A DNA stretch of 24,388 nt from an uncultured Clostridia bacterium (GTDB lineage Bacteria > Bacillota > Clostridia > Christensenellales > Borkfalkiaceae): positions 1-24,388 of the forward strand of contig CAKQEE010000004.1 of assembly GCA_934230055.1 (NCBI GenBank), in the 5' to 3' direction. This document shows positions 1-7,170 of the stretch, piece after piece. Every line of letters begins with the position of its first letter. Position 1 is the first letter of the stretch. The position numbers and the translations under genes were made by a program. The notes beneath the pieces are model-generated. The model was not told where the DNA came from and did no database searches. It saw only the letters and a program-made list of their open reading frames with translations.

Positions 1-939
1 GTTTACCGCAAGATCAAGAAGATACCCCTGCGTCGCGCTCTCGTCTTTCGTCGCTATCGCCTTGGAAAGGTTTATATCCATATTGTCAACCTGATCCACC
101 ACGTCGTAAAAAGACTTTCTGTAAGTCGCTTCCAGCATATTCTCCTTTTCGGAAGGCACCAAAAACACGAAGGTCAAAACGGAAGCGAGAACGAGCGTTG
201 CCGAGCCGAGAGAAATAACTGCCGCAAGCCAGCCGCCGTATCCCCTGCCTTGCTCTTTGTTTTTCTGCCTCGTTTCGGCGCGGCGTTTCTTTCTTTCGCT
301 CTTTGCCAAGAACTTTTGCCGCCTTTGCTCCGCAACGCGCTCTCTTTTTTCTCTCTTTAAGGCAAGTTTTTCCTCTTTTTCTTTCGCCACGCGAGCCGCG
401 CGCTCCTTTTTGCTTTCCTTTTTAAGCATATCGCGGCGGCGTTCCTTTTCCGCCTTTATCTCCGCCTTTTTCGCTTTAAGCTCCGCTATGCGCCTGTTCT
501 TTTCGCGAAAAGCGGTGGCTTTCGCCTTTTCTTTTTCCGCTTTTTTGCGGGCTTTTATTCTTGCGGTTTCCACGCGTTTTTCGGCGCGTATTCTCTCTTT
601 TTCCGCTTCCGACTTTTCGCGTTTTTCTATTCTGTCGCGTTTTTCTTTCAGTCTTTTTTCCTTAAGATCCGCCTTTAATCTTTTTCTTTCGGCAGCGCGT
701 TCCGCTTTCGCGGCTTTTCTTTTTTCTTTATTATCCGTTTTTTTCGCTTCGGAAGCTTTTACCGAACTGCCTTTTCCGTTAGCGCGGCGCGCTTTCTTTT
801 CCCCGTGCGGAGCCGACTTTTCTTTTTCCGAAATCACGTGGCTTTGCTCTTTAACGCCTTGCTCTTTTTTTTCGACAGCCGCGCTTTTTTTAGCGGCGTT
901 TTCTGCCTTTTCCACAGCGTTGTTTTTCTTTTTTTCCAT
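1..939 (-). CDS. ypeB: YpeB-like germination protein with long charged N-terminal extension (partial, 3' end missing)
   Basis: YpeB stabilises and localises the cortex-lytic enzyme SleB in the spore. The ORF is open from an ATG at 939-937 to the window edge (313 codons seen), with an AGGAGG-type site 7 nt upstream (947-954). Residues about 60-230 are almost entirely K, E, R and A and look like a single charged alpha helix. A membrane segment follows at about 236-261 (GWLAAVISLGSATLVLASVL). After it, YRKSFYDVVDQVDNMDINL matches the start of the YpeB extracytoplasmic region, where the Bacillus protein has a similar YQRAFHEL..QVDQ stretch. The gene starts 25 bp after the sleB stop, the usual sleB-ypeB order. 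The 235-residue extension is odd, because known YpeB proteins have only a short cytoplasmic tail before the membrane segment. The PepSY domains expected at the C-terminus lie outside the window. The identity rests on about 50 family-like residues plus position. Confidence 0.85.
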   Translation of the reverse strand, partial: MEKKKNNAVEKAENAAKKSAAVEKKEQGVKEQSHVISEKEKSAPHGEKKARRANGKGSSVKASEAKKTDNKEKRKAAKAERAAERKRLKADLKEKRLKEKRDRIEKREKSEAEKERIRAEKRVETARIKARKKAEKEKAKATAFREKNRRIAELKAKKAEIKAEKERRRDMLKKESKKERAARVAKEKEEKLALKREKRERVAEQRRQKFLAKSERKKRRAETRQKNKEQGRGYGGWLAAVISLGSATLVLASVLTFVFLVPSEKENMLEATYRKSFYDVVDQVDNMDINLSKAIATKDESATQGYLLDLAVN

Positions 940-964
940 CGAATTACCCTCCTGAAACCTTTTT

Positions 965-1672
965 CTATTTAGCGAAAACGTGGTTGCCTATCGTTACGGT
1001 AGTGCTTCTCGAAAAAATCCACGCGCTCGTTGCCGTTGCGGGATTATAATAGTAAATCGCGCCGTAAGTCGGGTCCCAACCGTTCATCGCGTCCTGCGCG
1101 GCTTTCTTTGCGGTTGCGTCCGGCGTAAGGTTTATCTGCCCGTCGTTCACCGCGGTAAAAGCGTAGCTTTGGTATATTACGCCTGCCATAGTGTTCGGGA
1201 ACGCCGCGCTTTTAATTCTGTTCATAACCACCGCGCCCACGGCAACCTGACCGACATAGCTTTCGCCGCGCGCTTCGCCGTAAATAAGCTTCGCAAGCAG
1301 GTTCACGTCCGAATCGCTGTAAGAAGAAGTTTGCGAAGAGGACGAACCGCCGCCGGAAAGCCCTAACGCGGCAAGCGTTTTAGAGCCGACTATTCCGTCC
1401 GCCGTAAGTCCGTTCTTTTTTTGAAAGTACTTTACCGCGGCGGCTGTCTTCGAGCCGAAAACCCCGTCTACGGAGCCTTTATAGTAGCCCCAGTTTTTAA
1501 GTTTTTGCTGAATTTTTTTAACGGTAGCCCCGGAGCTTCCGCGGCGAATCACCGCGGCGCAGGTAACTGCCTCTCCGCTCGTCTCCCTCACGGAGGGACG
1601 AACGGTCGCCGCGCACAATGCCGGGGTTACGACGAGTGCGACAAGCGCGACTATTTTTAAAGCTTTTTTCAT
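965..1672 (-). CDS. sleB: SleB spore cortex-lytic enzyme
   Basis: SleB is a lytic transglycosylase that degrades muramic-lactam-containing cortex peptidoglycan during germination. The 235-aa protein has a signal peptide (about 1-21), a peptidoglycan-binding domain of the PG_binding_1 type (about 44-104, with LKNWGYYKGSVDGVFGSKT), a Ser-rich linker (about 107-120) and a SleB/CwlJ hydrolase domain (about 121-235). The motif YGEARGE at 131-137 includes the family's catalytic glutamate (E133), followed by VGQVAVGAVVMNRI, which is typical of SleB. The start ATG overlaps the spoIIR stop (ATGA), which implies translational coupling, and a GGGAGG site lies just upstream. ypeB follows downstream. In Bacillus this pair is made in the forespore under sigmaG. 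Length and domain order fit SleB rather than CwlJ, which lacks the peptidoglycan-binding domain and signal peptide. Confidence 0.96.
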   Translation of the reverse strand: MKKALKIVALVALVVTPALCAATVRPSVRETSGEAVTCAAVIRRGSSGATVKKIQQKLKNWGYYKGSVDGVFGSKTAAAVKYFQKKNGLTADGIVGSKTLAALGLSGGGSSSSQTSSYSDSDVNLLAKLIYGEARGESYVGQVAVGAVVMNRIKSAAFPNTMAGVIYQSYAFTAVNDGQINLTPDATAKKAAQDAMNGWDPTYGAIYYYNPATATSAWIFSRSTTVTIGNHVFAK

Positions 1673-2205
1673 TTTTCCTCCCTATTATCCAAAAACTTTT
1701 TTATAATATCGTAAATTTTGCTTCTGTAAACGTAGCCCGCGCCCTCTCCCGTAAAACAGAGCGGCGGATATACCACGCACCACCAGTTATCGCCCTTGCC
1801 GCTGCCGAGGTTTACTATCAAGGCTTTGTAAAAGCCCCTTTCCAAAGTAAGACCGCCGTAAACGCGCGCGGGAAATTCTTCCGTAGTTATCCGCGCCGAA
1901 GCCGAATAGGAAAAACCGTTTTCCTTTAACACCTCGTTTGCCGCCGCCTCTATGCCTTCTAAGCTGTCGCAGAGCGTTTTTTCCGCCTTTTCGCGAGTAT
2001 CGCATTGCGCTATATAGGGCGTTAAAAACTCCACCACGGCGTTTTTTACGAGGTATTTTACCGATTGATCCTTTTCGTCGTTGGAATCCGCGCGGATATG
2101 TATTCTTAAATATTCGGTTCGTGGAACGTTATTTTGCGCCGTTACGCCCGCAACCGACAATGCTATTATGAGAAAAGTCAAAAAAAGTATGCAAATTTTT
2201 TTCAT
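1669..2205 (-). CDS. spoIIR: Stage II sporulation protein R (SpoIIR)
   Basis: SpoIIR is made in the forespore, exported into the intermembrane space, and triggers SpoIIGA to process pro-sigmaE in the mother cell. The 178-aa protein has an N-terminal hydrophobic export segment (about 4-22). It then shows the family landmarks: LRIHIRADSNDEKDQ at 33-47 (family form LRFHVIANSDSPEDQ), an FPARVYGG block at 111-118, and GDNWWCVVYPPLCF at 138-151, which is the signature end of the domain. Length is slightly short for the family. The start ATG (2203-2205) has GGAGTG about 7 nt upstream. It is first in an apparent spoIIR-sleB-ypeB operon, overlapping sleB by 4 bp, and is preceded by a good sigmaF/sigmaG-like promoter at 2259-2287. 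Confidence 0.95.
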   Translation of the reverse strand: MKKICILFLTFLIIALSVAGVTAQNNVPRTEYLRIHIRADSNDEKDQSVKYLVKNAVVEFLTPYIAQCDTREKAEKTLCDSLEGIEAAANEVLKENGFSYSASARITTEEFPARVYGGLTLERGFYKALIVNLGSGKGDNWWCVVYPPLCFTGEGAGYVYRSKIYDIIKKFLDNREEK

Positions 2206-2258
2206 TTAAGGCACTCCTTCGCCCGCGATTTTTCCCCGCGGGGTTTTCCTTCCAGCCT

Positions 2259-2287
2259 TTTATTGCCGCTTTTGAAAGAATTTATAC
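2259..2287 (-). promoter_or_regulatory. sigmaF/sigmaG-type promoter for spoIIR-sleB-ypeB
   Basis: On the minus strand GTATA (2287-2283) is separated by 15 bp from GGCAATAAA (2267-2259). The known sigmaF/sigmaG pattern is GYATA, about 15-16 bp, then GGNNANAMT, so all fixed positions match except the last. It lies about 55 bp before the spoIIR start, and spoIIR is the classic sigmaF target. This is a pattern match only. Confidence 0.7.
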
Positions 2288-2322
2288 CTTAATTTCTTTT
2301 TTAAAAACACCGTAAAAACGTC

Positions 2323-2359
2323 AAAAGCCGAGCCGCGGCTATTCCGCGACTCGGCTTTT
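2323..2359 (-). terminator. Intrinsic terminator after the HtrA-like protease gene
   Basis: AAAAGCCGAG (2323-2332) pairs with CTCGGCTTTT (2350-2359). After one mismatch, CGCGG (2334-2338) pairs with CCGCG (2344-2348), leaving a 5-nt loop. It sits 32 bp past the protease stop codon. The T-run on the minus strand is formed by the stem end plus a nearby TTTTT. It also insulates the spoIIR promoter from readthrough. Confidence 0.85.
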
Positions 2360-2390
2360 ACAATTTATAGAAGGAGGTTTATGAGCTTAT

Positions 2391-3644
2391 TTATTTGCCC
2401 GTGTTACAAAAGCGGAATTGCTTTGCCACGAGCGCGACTGTTTTGGTCGTTTGTCTGTATCCGTTCCACCTTAAAACGGTTATGGTAACGCTGTCGCCTA
2501 TATTAAGACTTTGAAGAACTTCCGTTACCTCCGCAACGGTGGAAACTTCTTTTTCTCCCAAAGCTTCCGTTTTTAAGGAGATGATAACGTCCTTTACCTT
2601 AAAACCGGCTTTGTCCGCTTGGCTGTCCGTAGTTATTTCGCCGATATAAACGTAGCTTTTGCCTTCGTTATCGGTACTCTGCACCGCGGTGAAACCGAAC
2701 TTTTCTTTGTTACCGCTTATATATCCGTAATTATCGCCCGTATACGTTCCGAGAAGCTCGCTCGCGCTCTTTACAAAGCCGCAATCTTCTTCGCCTTCGG
2801 CACTTTTATAGGGTATAGCAAAATTTATCTGCTCATAATCGGTATTGCCGGCGTTGGTTATGCCTATCAGCTCGCCGTAAAGATTATAAAGTCCGCCGCC
2901 CGAATTGCCGTGGTTAGTTGCAACGTCTATCTGCAAAAGCTGCATTTCGCCCACGCCGTCTACGTTCACCTCGCGCGTGAGATAGCTGATATACCCTACG
3001 GAAGCGGTTCCGGGGAGTTTGCCCGTGGGGTTCCCGAGTGCGAAAACCTGATCCATAACGGAAAGCTTATAGCCCGCGGAAGGCACTTTCGCCTTTACTA
3101 TTTTGTCCGCGGAAAGCTTGTTTCCGGAAGTCGCCGTTTTATCTAAATTAAGTTTAAGCACCGCGATGTCGGAGGACTGGTCGCCGCCGATAAGGGTTAT
3201 CGCGCCGCTCTCTTCGCCTATGGTGCCGGTAAAGGTATAATCGTCGTTCTCGTAAGAAACGTTTTCGTCCGGCAGATAAACCGTTACGTCGCCTTTGGAA
3301 CTGATAACGTGATGACAGGTTATTATATAAACGGCGTTTGCTTCCGCGTTTTCTTCGTAAGACATATCTACGATAACGCCGCTGCCCGCGCTCGTTTCGG
3401 AAGACGTTTTAACCCTTATCGCAACAGCGGTTCTTGCCACCGCGGCGTATGCCTCTTTAAGAGAAAGTTCGCCTACCTCTTCGTTCGAGGAAGAAGCGTT
3501 GAACACGACGGATTTAGCGATTACCGTGCCGTTATCGCTCCCGTCCGTACTCGGTTGGCGTATAAAAGAAGTACACCCCGCCATACCTATCGCAAGTATA
3601 AGCGACATTGTAAGTAACGTTAAGCTTTTAATAAATTTTTTCAT
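2391..3644 (-). CDS. HtrA/DegP-type serine protease lipoprotein with PDZ domain
   Basis: This is a surface quality-control protease of the trypsin-like HtrA family. The 417-aa protein begins with a lipoprotein signal ending in the lipobox IGMAGC (C24), so it should be lipid-anchored rather than held by the transmembrane helix usual for Firmicute HtrA. The protease domain spans about 60-285. Visible catalytic residues are His112 in ITCHHVIS, Asp159 in SSDIAVLKL and Ser248 in NHGNSGGGL. The PDZ domain follows at about 310-405 (QADKAGFKVKDVIISL, then SVTITVLR). It is monocistronic, with its own terminator at 2323-2359 and a candidate promoter and direct repeat at 3679-3713. The ribosome binding site is weak (GGAACG just before ATG). 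The fold and triad are certain. The exact ortholog (htrA, htrB or yyxA type) is not. Confidence 0.92.
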   Translation of the reverse strand: MKKFIKSLTLLTMSLILAIGMAGCTSFIRQPSTDGSDNGTVIAKSVVFNASSSNEEVGELSLKEAYAAVARTAVAIRVKTSSETSAGSGVIVDMSYEENAEANAVYIITCHHVISSKGDVTVYLPDENVSYENDDYTFTGTIGEESGAITLIGGDQSSDIAVLKLNLDKTATSGNKLSADKIVKAKVPSAGYKLSVMDQVFALGNPTGKLPGTASVGYISYLTREVNVDGVGEMQLLQIDVATNHGNSGGGLYNLYGELIGITNAGNTDYEQINFAIPYKSAEGEEDCGFVKSASELLGTYTGDNYGYISGNKEKFGFTAVQSTDNEGKSYVYIGEITTDSQADKAGFKVKDVIISLKTEALGEKEVSTVAEVTEVLQSLNIGDSVTITVLRWNGYRQTTKTVALVAKQFRFCNTGK

Positions 3645-3678
3645 CGTTCCGAATAAGACCTTTTTGTTCTACTTTCTT

Positions 3679-3713
3679 ATTGTAACCTTAAAAACTTTAA
3701 ATAACCTTAAAAA
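3679..3713 (-). promoter_or_regulatory. Candidate promoter with a 12-bp direct repeat upstream of the HtrA-like gene
   Basis: On the minus strand TACAAT (3684-3679) is a good -10 box about 35 bp before the start codon, with no clear -35 box. In place of the -35 there are two perfect copies of TTTTTAAGGTTA (3713-3702 and 3694-3683), whose starts lie 19 bp apart, about two helical turns. A weak -35 replaced by tandem same-face repeats suggests an activator such as a response regulator. That is inference. In Bacillus, htrA promoters are activated by CssR. Confidence 0.5.
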
Positions 3714-3805
3714 ACCGAAGCGATGTGAAATTTTTTAAAATTTTTATATTTTTTTCATCGAAATCTTTTTTTTCAAAGCTCTCTCCGCGAAAAATCTCCC
3801 TCCCC

Positions 3806-3960
3806 GTCCTTCTGAGCCGCGCTTCTTTCCTTTGCTTCCGAAGAATCTCCTGCTCTCCGTCATTCTGAGCCTTGCTTCTTGCAATCGTTTCCGAAGAATC
3901 TCTTTTAATCTTTTTGAGATTTTTCATAAGCCCGTCAAAGATTGCCCGTTTCGGAATGAC
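3806..3960. repeat. Dispersed-type intergenic repeat: two direct 44-bp copies and one inverted degenerate copy
   Basis: Copies at 3806-3849 and 3859-3902 are both 44 bp and 36 of 44 bases agree. Each begins GTCNTTCTGAGCC and ends TTCCGAAGAATCTC. A third, inverted copy at 3916-3960 keeps only the ends (GAGATTTTTC and GGAATGAC). Sequences of the form GTCATTCTGAGC...GAAGAATCTC are, from memory, common between genes in many gut genomes and are often mistranslated as small ORFs. No coding sense is seen. Confidence 0.75.
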
Positions 3961-4000
3961 AAGAAGGGAAAAATTCAAAACACTCAAAAACAAAAAGAAG

Positions 4001-4034
4001 AAACGAGAAACCCTGAAAAAAAGATTTCTCGTTT
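4001..4034. terminator. Bidirectional-looking terminator after the uronate operon
   Basis: AAACGAGAAA (4001-4010) pairs with TTTCTCGTTT (4025-4034) around a 14-nt loop. A T-run follows on the plus side (4032-4038), and the minus side continues into a T-rich stretch. It is about 90 bp past the KDG kinase stop, so it most likely ends that operon. The rest of the 3645-4125 gap holds the repeat, the protease promoter and AT-rich DNA without genes. Confidence 0.7.
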
Positions 4035-4125
4035 TTTTACTTTACTAAAAAATTTTTCCGTTACGCGGCAAAATCAAAATCGGTAATCGCCCGTCGCGGG
4101 GATTACGAAACTTCGCGCAAAGCTT

Positions 4126-5148
4126 TTATCTTTGCACTCTTCCCGAAGCGTTTCCGTTTGCCAAAGCTTCCACTTCCTTAACGGAAAGCATATTGTAATC
4201 GCCTTCTATGCTGTGTTTAAGGCAAGAAGCCGCCACCGCGAATTCAATAGCTTTTTGAGAATCGAAGCCGTTTATAAGCGAATAAATAAGTCCCGCGCCG
4301 AACGAATCGCCGCCGCCCACTCTGTCTACTATGTGCATAGCGTACTTTTTGGAAAATGTCGCGTTTCCTTCCGTATAAAGCATAGCCGACCAGTTGTTGT
4401 CGTTTGCGGAAAGGCTTTCGCGCAGAGTTATCGCCACACCCTTAAACCCGAAGCGTTCGGTAAGTTTTTTCGCTACAGAGATATAACCGTTTCTGTCGAG
4501 TTTACCGGTGTTTATATCCGTATTATCCGCTTCTATACCGAACACGTCTTTCGCGTCTTCTTCGTTGGCGATGCAGTAATCGACGTATTTGCAAATTTCG
4601 CCCATCGTTTCTCCCGCTTTTTCTTTGCTCCAAAGCTTCTTTCTGAAATTAAGGTCGCACGAAACGGTCAGCCCCCTCGCCTTTGCTTCTTTTGCCGCCT
4701 TAAGCGTGATTTTAGCCATGTTTTCGGAAAGCGCGGGCGTTATCCCCGTGAAATGAAACCACGTCGCGCCCTTAAAAATCTTTGCCCAGGCAAAATCTTT
4801 TGCGCTCGCTTCCGCAATCGCCGAACGTGCGCGGTCGTAAATCACCTTTGAAGGACGCTGACTTGCGCCTTTTTCGCAATAATATATCCCTACTCTGTCG
4901 CCGCCGCGAACTATTTCCGTGGTATCCACCCCGAATTTGCGGAGCGAATTTACCGCCGCCTGTCCTATTTCGTGTTCGGGAAGCTTCGTCACGAACGCCG
5001 CGTTCATTCCGTAGTTCGCAAGCGAAACCGCTACGTTCGCTTCCGCTCCGCCGAAAGTCGCCTCGTACTTTTCACTCTGCACGAACCTCAGATACCCCTC
5101 GGGAGCAAGTCTTAACATCACCTCGCCGAACGTTATTACTCTTTGCAT
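4126..5148 (-). CDS. kdgK: 2-keto-3-deoxygluconate kinase (PfkB family)
   Basis: This enzyme phosphorylates KDG with ATP to KDPG in the cytosol, the step before the aldolase in uronate breakdown. The 340-aa protein has the PfkB first signature around TFGGAEANVAVSLANYG (31-47) and the second around DRVGGGDSFGAGL (275-287), where D281 is the expected catalytic base. The N-terminal ITFGEVMLRLAPEG is characteristic of KDG kinases in this family. Its start overlaps the end of the aldolase gene by 13 bp, with GGAGG 10 nt upstream inside that gene, so the two are translationally coupled. It is the last gene of the operon. Other PfkB sugar kinases are possible from sequence alone, but the neighbour settles it. 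Confidence 0.92.
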   Translation of the reverse strand: MQRVITFGEVMLRLAPEGYLRFVQSEKYEATFGGAEANVAVSLANYGMNAAFVTKLPEHEIGQAAVNSLRKFGVDTTEIVRGGDRVGIYYCEKGASQRPSKVIYDRARSAIAEASAKDFAWAKIFKGATWFHFTGITPALSENMAKITLKAAKEAKARGLTVSCDLNFRKKLWSKEKAGETMGEICKYVDYCIANEEDAKDVFGIEADNTDINTGKLDRNGYISVAKKLTERFGFKGVAITLRESLSANDNNWSAMLYTEGNATFSKKYAMHIVDRVGGGDSFGAGLIYSLINGFDSQKAIEFAVAASCLKHSIEGDYNMLSVKEVEALANGNASGRVQR

Positions 5149-5687
5149 TTTTCCATTGCCTCCTTTACGAACGAACTGCCGCCCACCGCGTATATTTTAT
5201 CCCACGCGAGATATTCCTCTATATTGCCGCCGTCCACCCCGCCCGTCGGAATGAATTTTATCTGCGGGAACGGCGCGGCAAGAGCCTTCATCGCCTTTAA
5301 TCCGCCGTAAACGTTAGCGGGGAAAAATTTGACTACGTTTAAGCCGAGTTCCAAAGCCTTCATGATTTCGGTCGGCGTTACGCAACCGGGGAAATACGAA
5401 ATATTATGTTCCGCGCAAATTTCCGCCACTTCTTCGGAAAGTCCCGGAGAAACGATAAATTTCGCGCCGACGCAAATCGCGCGCCTGCATTGTTCTGCAT
5501 TTATAACCGTTCCCGCGCCGATATTCATATCGGGAAACTTTTCGACCGCATATTCTATCGCCTCTGCCGCGCAGTCGGTGCGAAAACAAATTTCCGCACA
5601 ATTTATGCCGCTTTTTTTAAGAGCCTTCAAGGTCGTCTCGGTTTCTTCCACCGTCTTCAATACTACGACGGGTATAATTTTATCCAT
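5136..5687 (-). CDS. eda: KDPG (2-keto-3-deoxy-6-phosphogluconate) aldolase
   Basis: This enzyme cleaves KDPG to pyruvate and glyceraldehyde-3-phosphate. The 183-aa class I aldolase shows IIPVVVLKT at the N-terminus, AEICFRTDCAAEAI (31-44) with E32 at the position of the catalytic glutamate, INIGAGTV-like NIGAGTVI (55-62), SPGL (80-83), and VVKFFPANVYGG (118-129) with K120 as the Schiff-base lysine. TGGV (148-151) is the phosphate-binding segment. It is somewhat shorter than the usual 200-215 residues, but all catalytic blocks are present. The gene starts 39 bp after the uxaC stop, with AAGGAG 7 nt before the ATG, and overlaps kdgK by 13 bp. The same enzyme also handles 4-hydroxy-2-oxoglutarate in some bacteria. 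Confidence 0.94.
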   Translation of the reverse strand: MDKIIPVVVLKTVEETETTLKALKKSGINCAEICFRTDCAAEAIEYAVEKFPDMNIGAGTVINAEQCRRAICVGAKFIVSPGLSEEVAEICAEHNISYFPGCVTPTEIMKALELGLNVVKFFPANVYGGLKAMKALAAPFPQIKFIPTGGVDGGNIEEYLAWDKIYAVGGSSFVKEAMEKCKE

Positions 5688-5726
5688 ACTTTTTCTCCTT
5701 GTATTTTTCCGTTTAACCGTTTCGGG

Positions 5727-7121
5727 TTAAATTTTCACCCCGAAATAATTTATCGCGTTGCGATAACAAATATCTTTAATAACCTCACCCGCGAGCTTTT
5801 CGTCGGTTGTCATCTCTCCGTTTTCCATAAGATTTCCGAGATAACTGCAAAGTATCCTTCTGAAATAATGGTGACGCGGATAAGAAAGGAACGAACGACT
5901 GTCCGTAAGCATACCGATAAACGCGCCGATATGCCCCGTTGCGGTCAAATCGTCGAGGTGCTTGTACATACCGACCTTGTTATCGAGAAACCACCACGCA
6001 GGACCGTATTGAAGCTTGCCGCGTGCTTCGTCAGACTGAAAACTGCCTATAAGCGTCATTATTTCCGCATTCATCTTGGGGTTAAGATTGAAAACTATCG
6101 TTTTCGGGAGCGCGTTTTCGCTGTTTAACCTGTCGAACAGGCGGGACATGTTTTTTATGCTGTTATCTTCCGAAATACTGTCGTATCCGGTATCGAGCCC
6201 GAGCTTATTTAGCATAACGGTATTGTTGTTTCTCATTGCCCCGACGTGCAGTTCGGTAGCGATATTATGCTTTGCGTAGAGCTTCATAAGGAAATAGGTT
6301 AAATAACCTTTGAACGCGTTTTCCTCTTCTTCGGTTATCGCTCCGCCCGAAAGAGCCTTCTTAAACACTTCGTCCGCCGCCGCTTCGTCGGTTACGGGAC
6401 AAACCCTCTCGACCGCGATATCGCTCGCTCGCGTGCCGACTTTTTTGAACTCTTCAAGCCGTTTTTCCAACGCGCTTTCAAGATCTTTAAGGTCGTTTAC
6501 GGGGTGGGTAAGACTTGCGAGCTTATCTACGAACCCGGCGTAGCCGCGTGCCGCGCAGTTCATGATTTTATCGGCGCGGAACGCGGGAAAGACTTTGAAT
6601 TTATAATCTTTTTCCGCTATTTTTTCAAACGTCGTAAGGTCGTCGAAAACCTCGTTCGTGGTAAAAACACAGGTTACGTTCGACTTTTCTATAAGACTTT
6701 GCGGAGTGATTTTATTAAGTTTTATATAGTCGTTGCACCAGTTCCATATAGTGTCGGCGTTCTCCGCGTTTATTTCGAGTTCGCAGTTAAAAAACTCTTT
6801 AAGCTCTACCTGTGACCAATGATATAAGGGGTTACCGAACGCCGTGCCGAGCGTGGCGCAATAAACCGTAAATTTCTCTTTATTAGACTTGCCGCCCGTA
6901 ATATACTCTTCGTTCACGCCGTAGTTGCGCATAAGCCGCCATTTGTAATGATCTCCGGAAAGCCATATTTCAAACACGTCGGCAAACGGTTTGTTTTCGA
7001 GAATAACCTTTTCGGAAAGGTGACAATGATAATCGAATACGGGCATATCCTTCGCGTAGTCGTTATATAACCTTTCCGCGGTTTTATTCATAAGCAAAAA
7101 ATTTTCTTTCAAGTAACTCAT
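5727..7121 (-). CDS. uxaC: Glucuronate/galacturonate isomerase (UxaC)
   Basis: This enzyme isomerises D-glucuronate to D-fructuronate and D-galacturonate to D-tagaturonate, the first step of hexuronate catabolism. I take the ATG at 7119-7121 (464 aa, protein MSYLKENFLLMN...). It has GGAGG 7 nt upstream and matches the family length of about 465. An upstream in-frame start at 7151 would add 10 unlike residues and lie inside the promoter. Landmarks are VFDYHCHLSEKVI near residues 28-40 (metal-binding HxH at H32 and H34), GDHYKWRLMRNYGV, TELHVGAMRNNN, and GMLTDSRSFLSYPRHHYFRR near the C-terminus. It is the first gene of uxaC-eda-kdgK. An operator-like palindrome covers its -35 box. Confidence 0.96.
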   Translation of the reverse strand: MSYLKENFLLMNKTAERLYNDYAKDMPVFDYHCHLSEKVILENKPFADVFEIWLSGDHYKWRLMRNYGVNEEYITGGKSNKEKFTVYCATLGTAFGNPLYHWSQVELKEFFNCELEINAENADTIWNWCNDYIKLNKITPQSLIEKSNVTCVFTTNEVFDDLTTFEKIAEKDYKFKVFPAFRADKIMNCAARGYAGFVDKLASLTHPVNDLKDLESALEKRLEEFKKVGTRASDIAVERVCPVTDEAAADEVFKKALSGGAITEEEENAFKGYLTYFLMKLYAKHNIATELHVGAMRNNNTVMLNKLGLDTGYDSISEDNSIKNMSRLFDRLNSENALPKTIVFNLNPKMNAEIMTLIGSFQSDEARGKLQYGPAWWFLDNKVGMYKHLDDLTATGHIGAFIGMLTDSRSFLSYPRHHYFRRILCSYLGNLMENGEMTTDEKLAGEVIKDICYRNAINYFGVKI

Positions 7122-7141
7122 TCGATTGCCTCCAGCTAGAC

Positions 7142-7170
7142 ATTTTATCACAAAAATGCTTGTTGCGCAA
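7142..7170 (-). promoter_or_regulatory. SigmaA-type promoter of the uxaC operon
   Basis: Minus strand: TTGCGC (7170-7165), a 17-bp spacer, then TAAAAT (7147-7142). The -10 differs from consensus at one position and the -35 keeps TTG. It lies about 20 bp before the chosen uxaC start codon, so the 5' leader is short. Confidence 0.6.

Noticed and set aside
1..939. Reading the K/E-rich protein as TolA, IF-2 or a histone-like protein
   Set aside because: The segment after the membrane helix and the position after sleB fit YpeB, and the other families do not have that combination.
257..955. 232-aa plus-strand ORF rich in F, S, A, R
   Set aside because: It is the exact antisense of the K/E/R-rich part of ypeB. 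It has no ribosome binding site, and the minus frame has a good one and a recognisable product.
3697..3993. 98-aa minus-strand ORF in the intergenic gap
   Set aside because: Its sequence is a translation of the 44-bp repeats (segments like RDSSETIARSKAQND). It has no family resemblance or clear ribosome binding site.
7122..7151. Upstream in-frame start extending UxaC by 10 residues
   Set aside because: The extension overlaps the -10 box and the ribosome binding site of the start at 7121, and does not resemble the family N-terminus.
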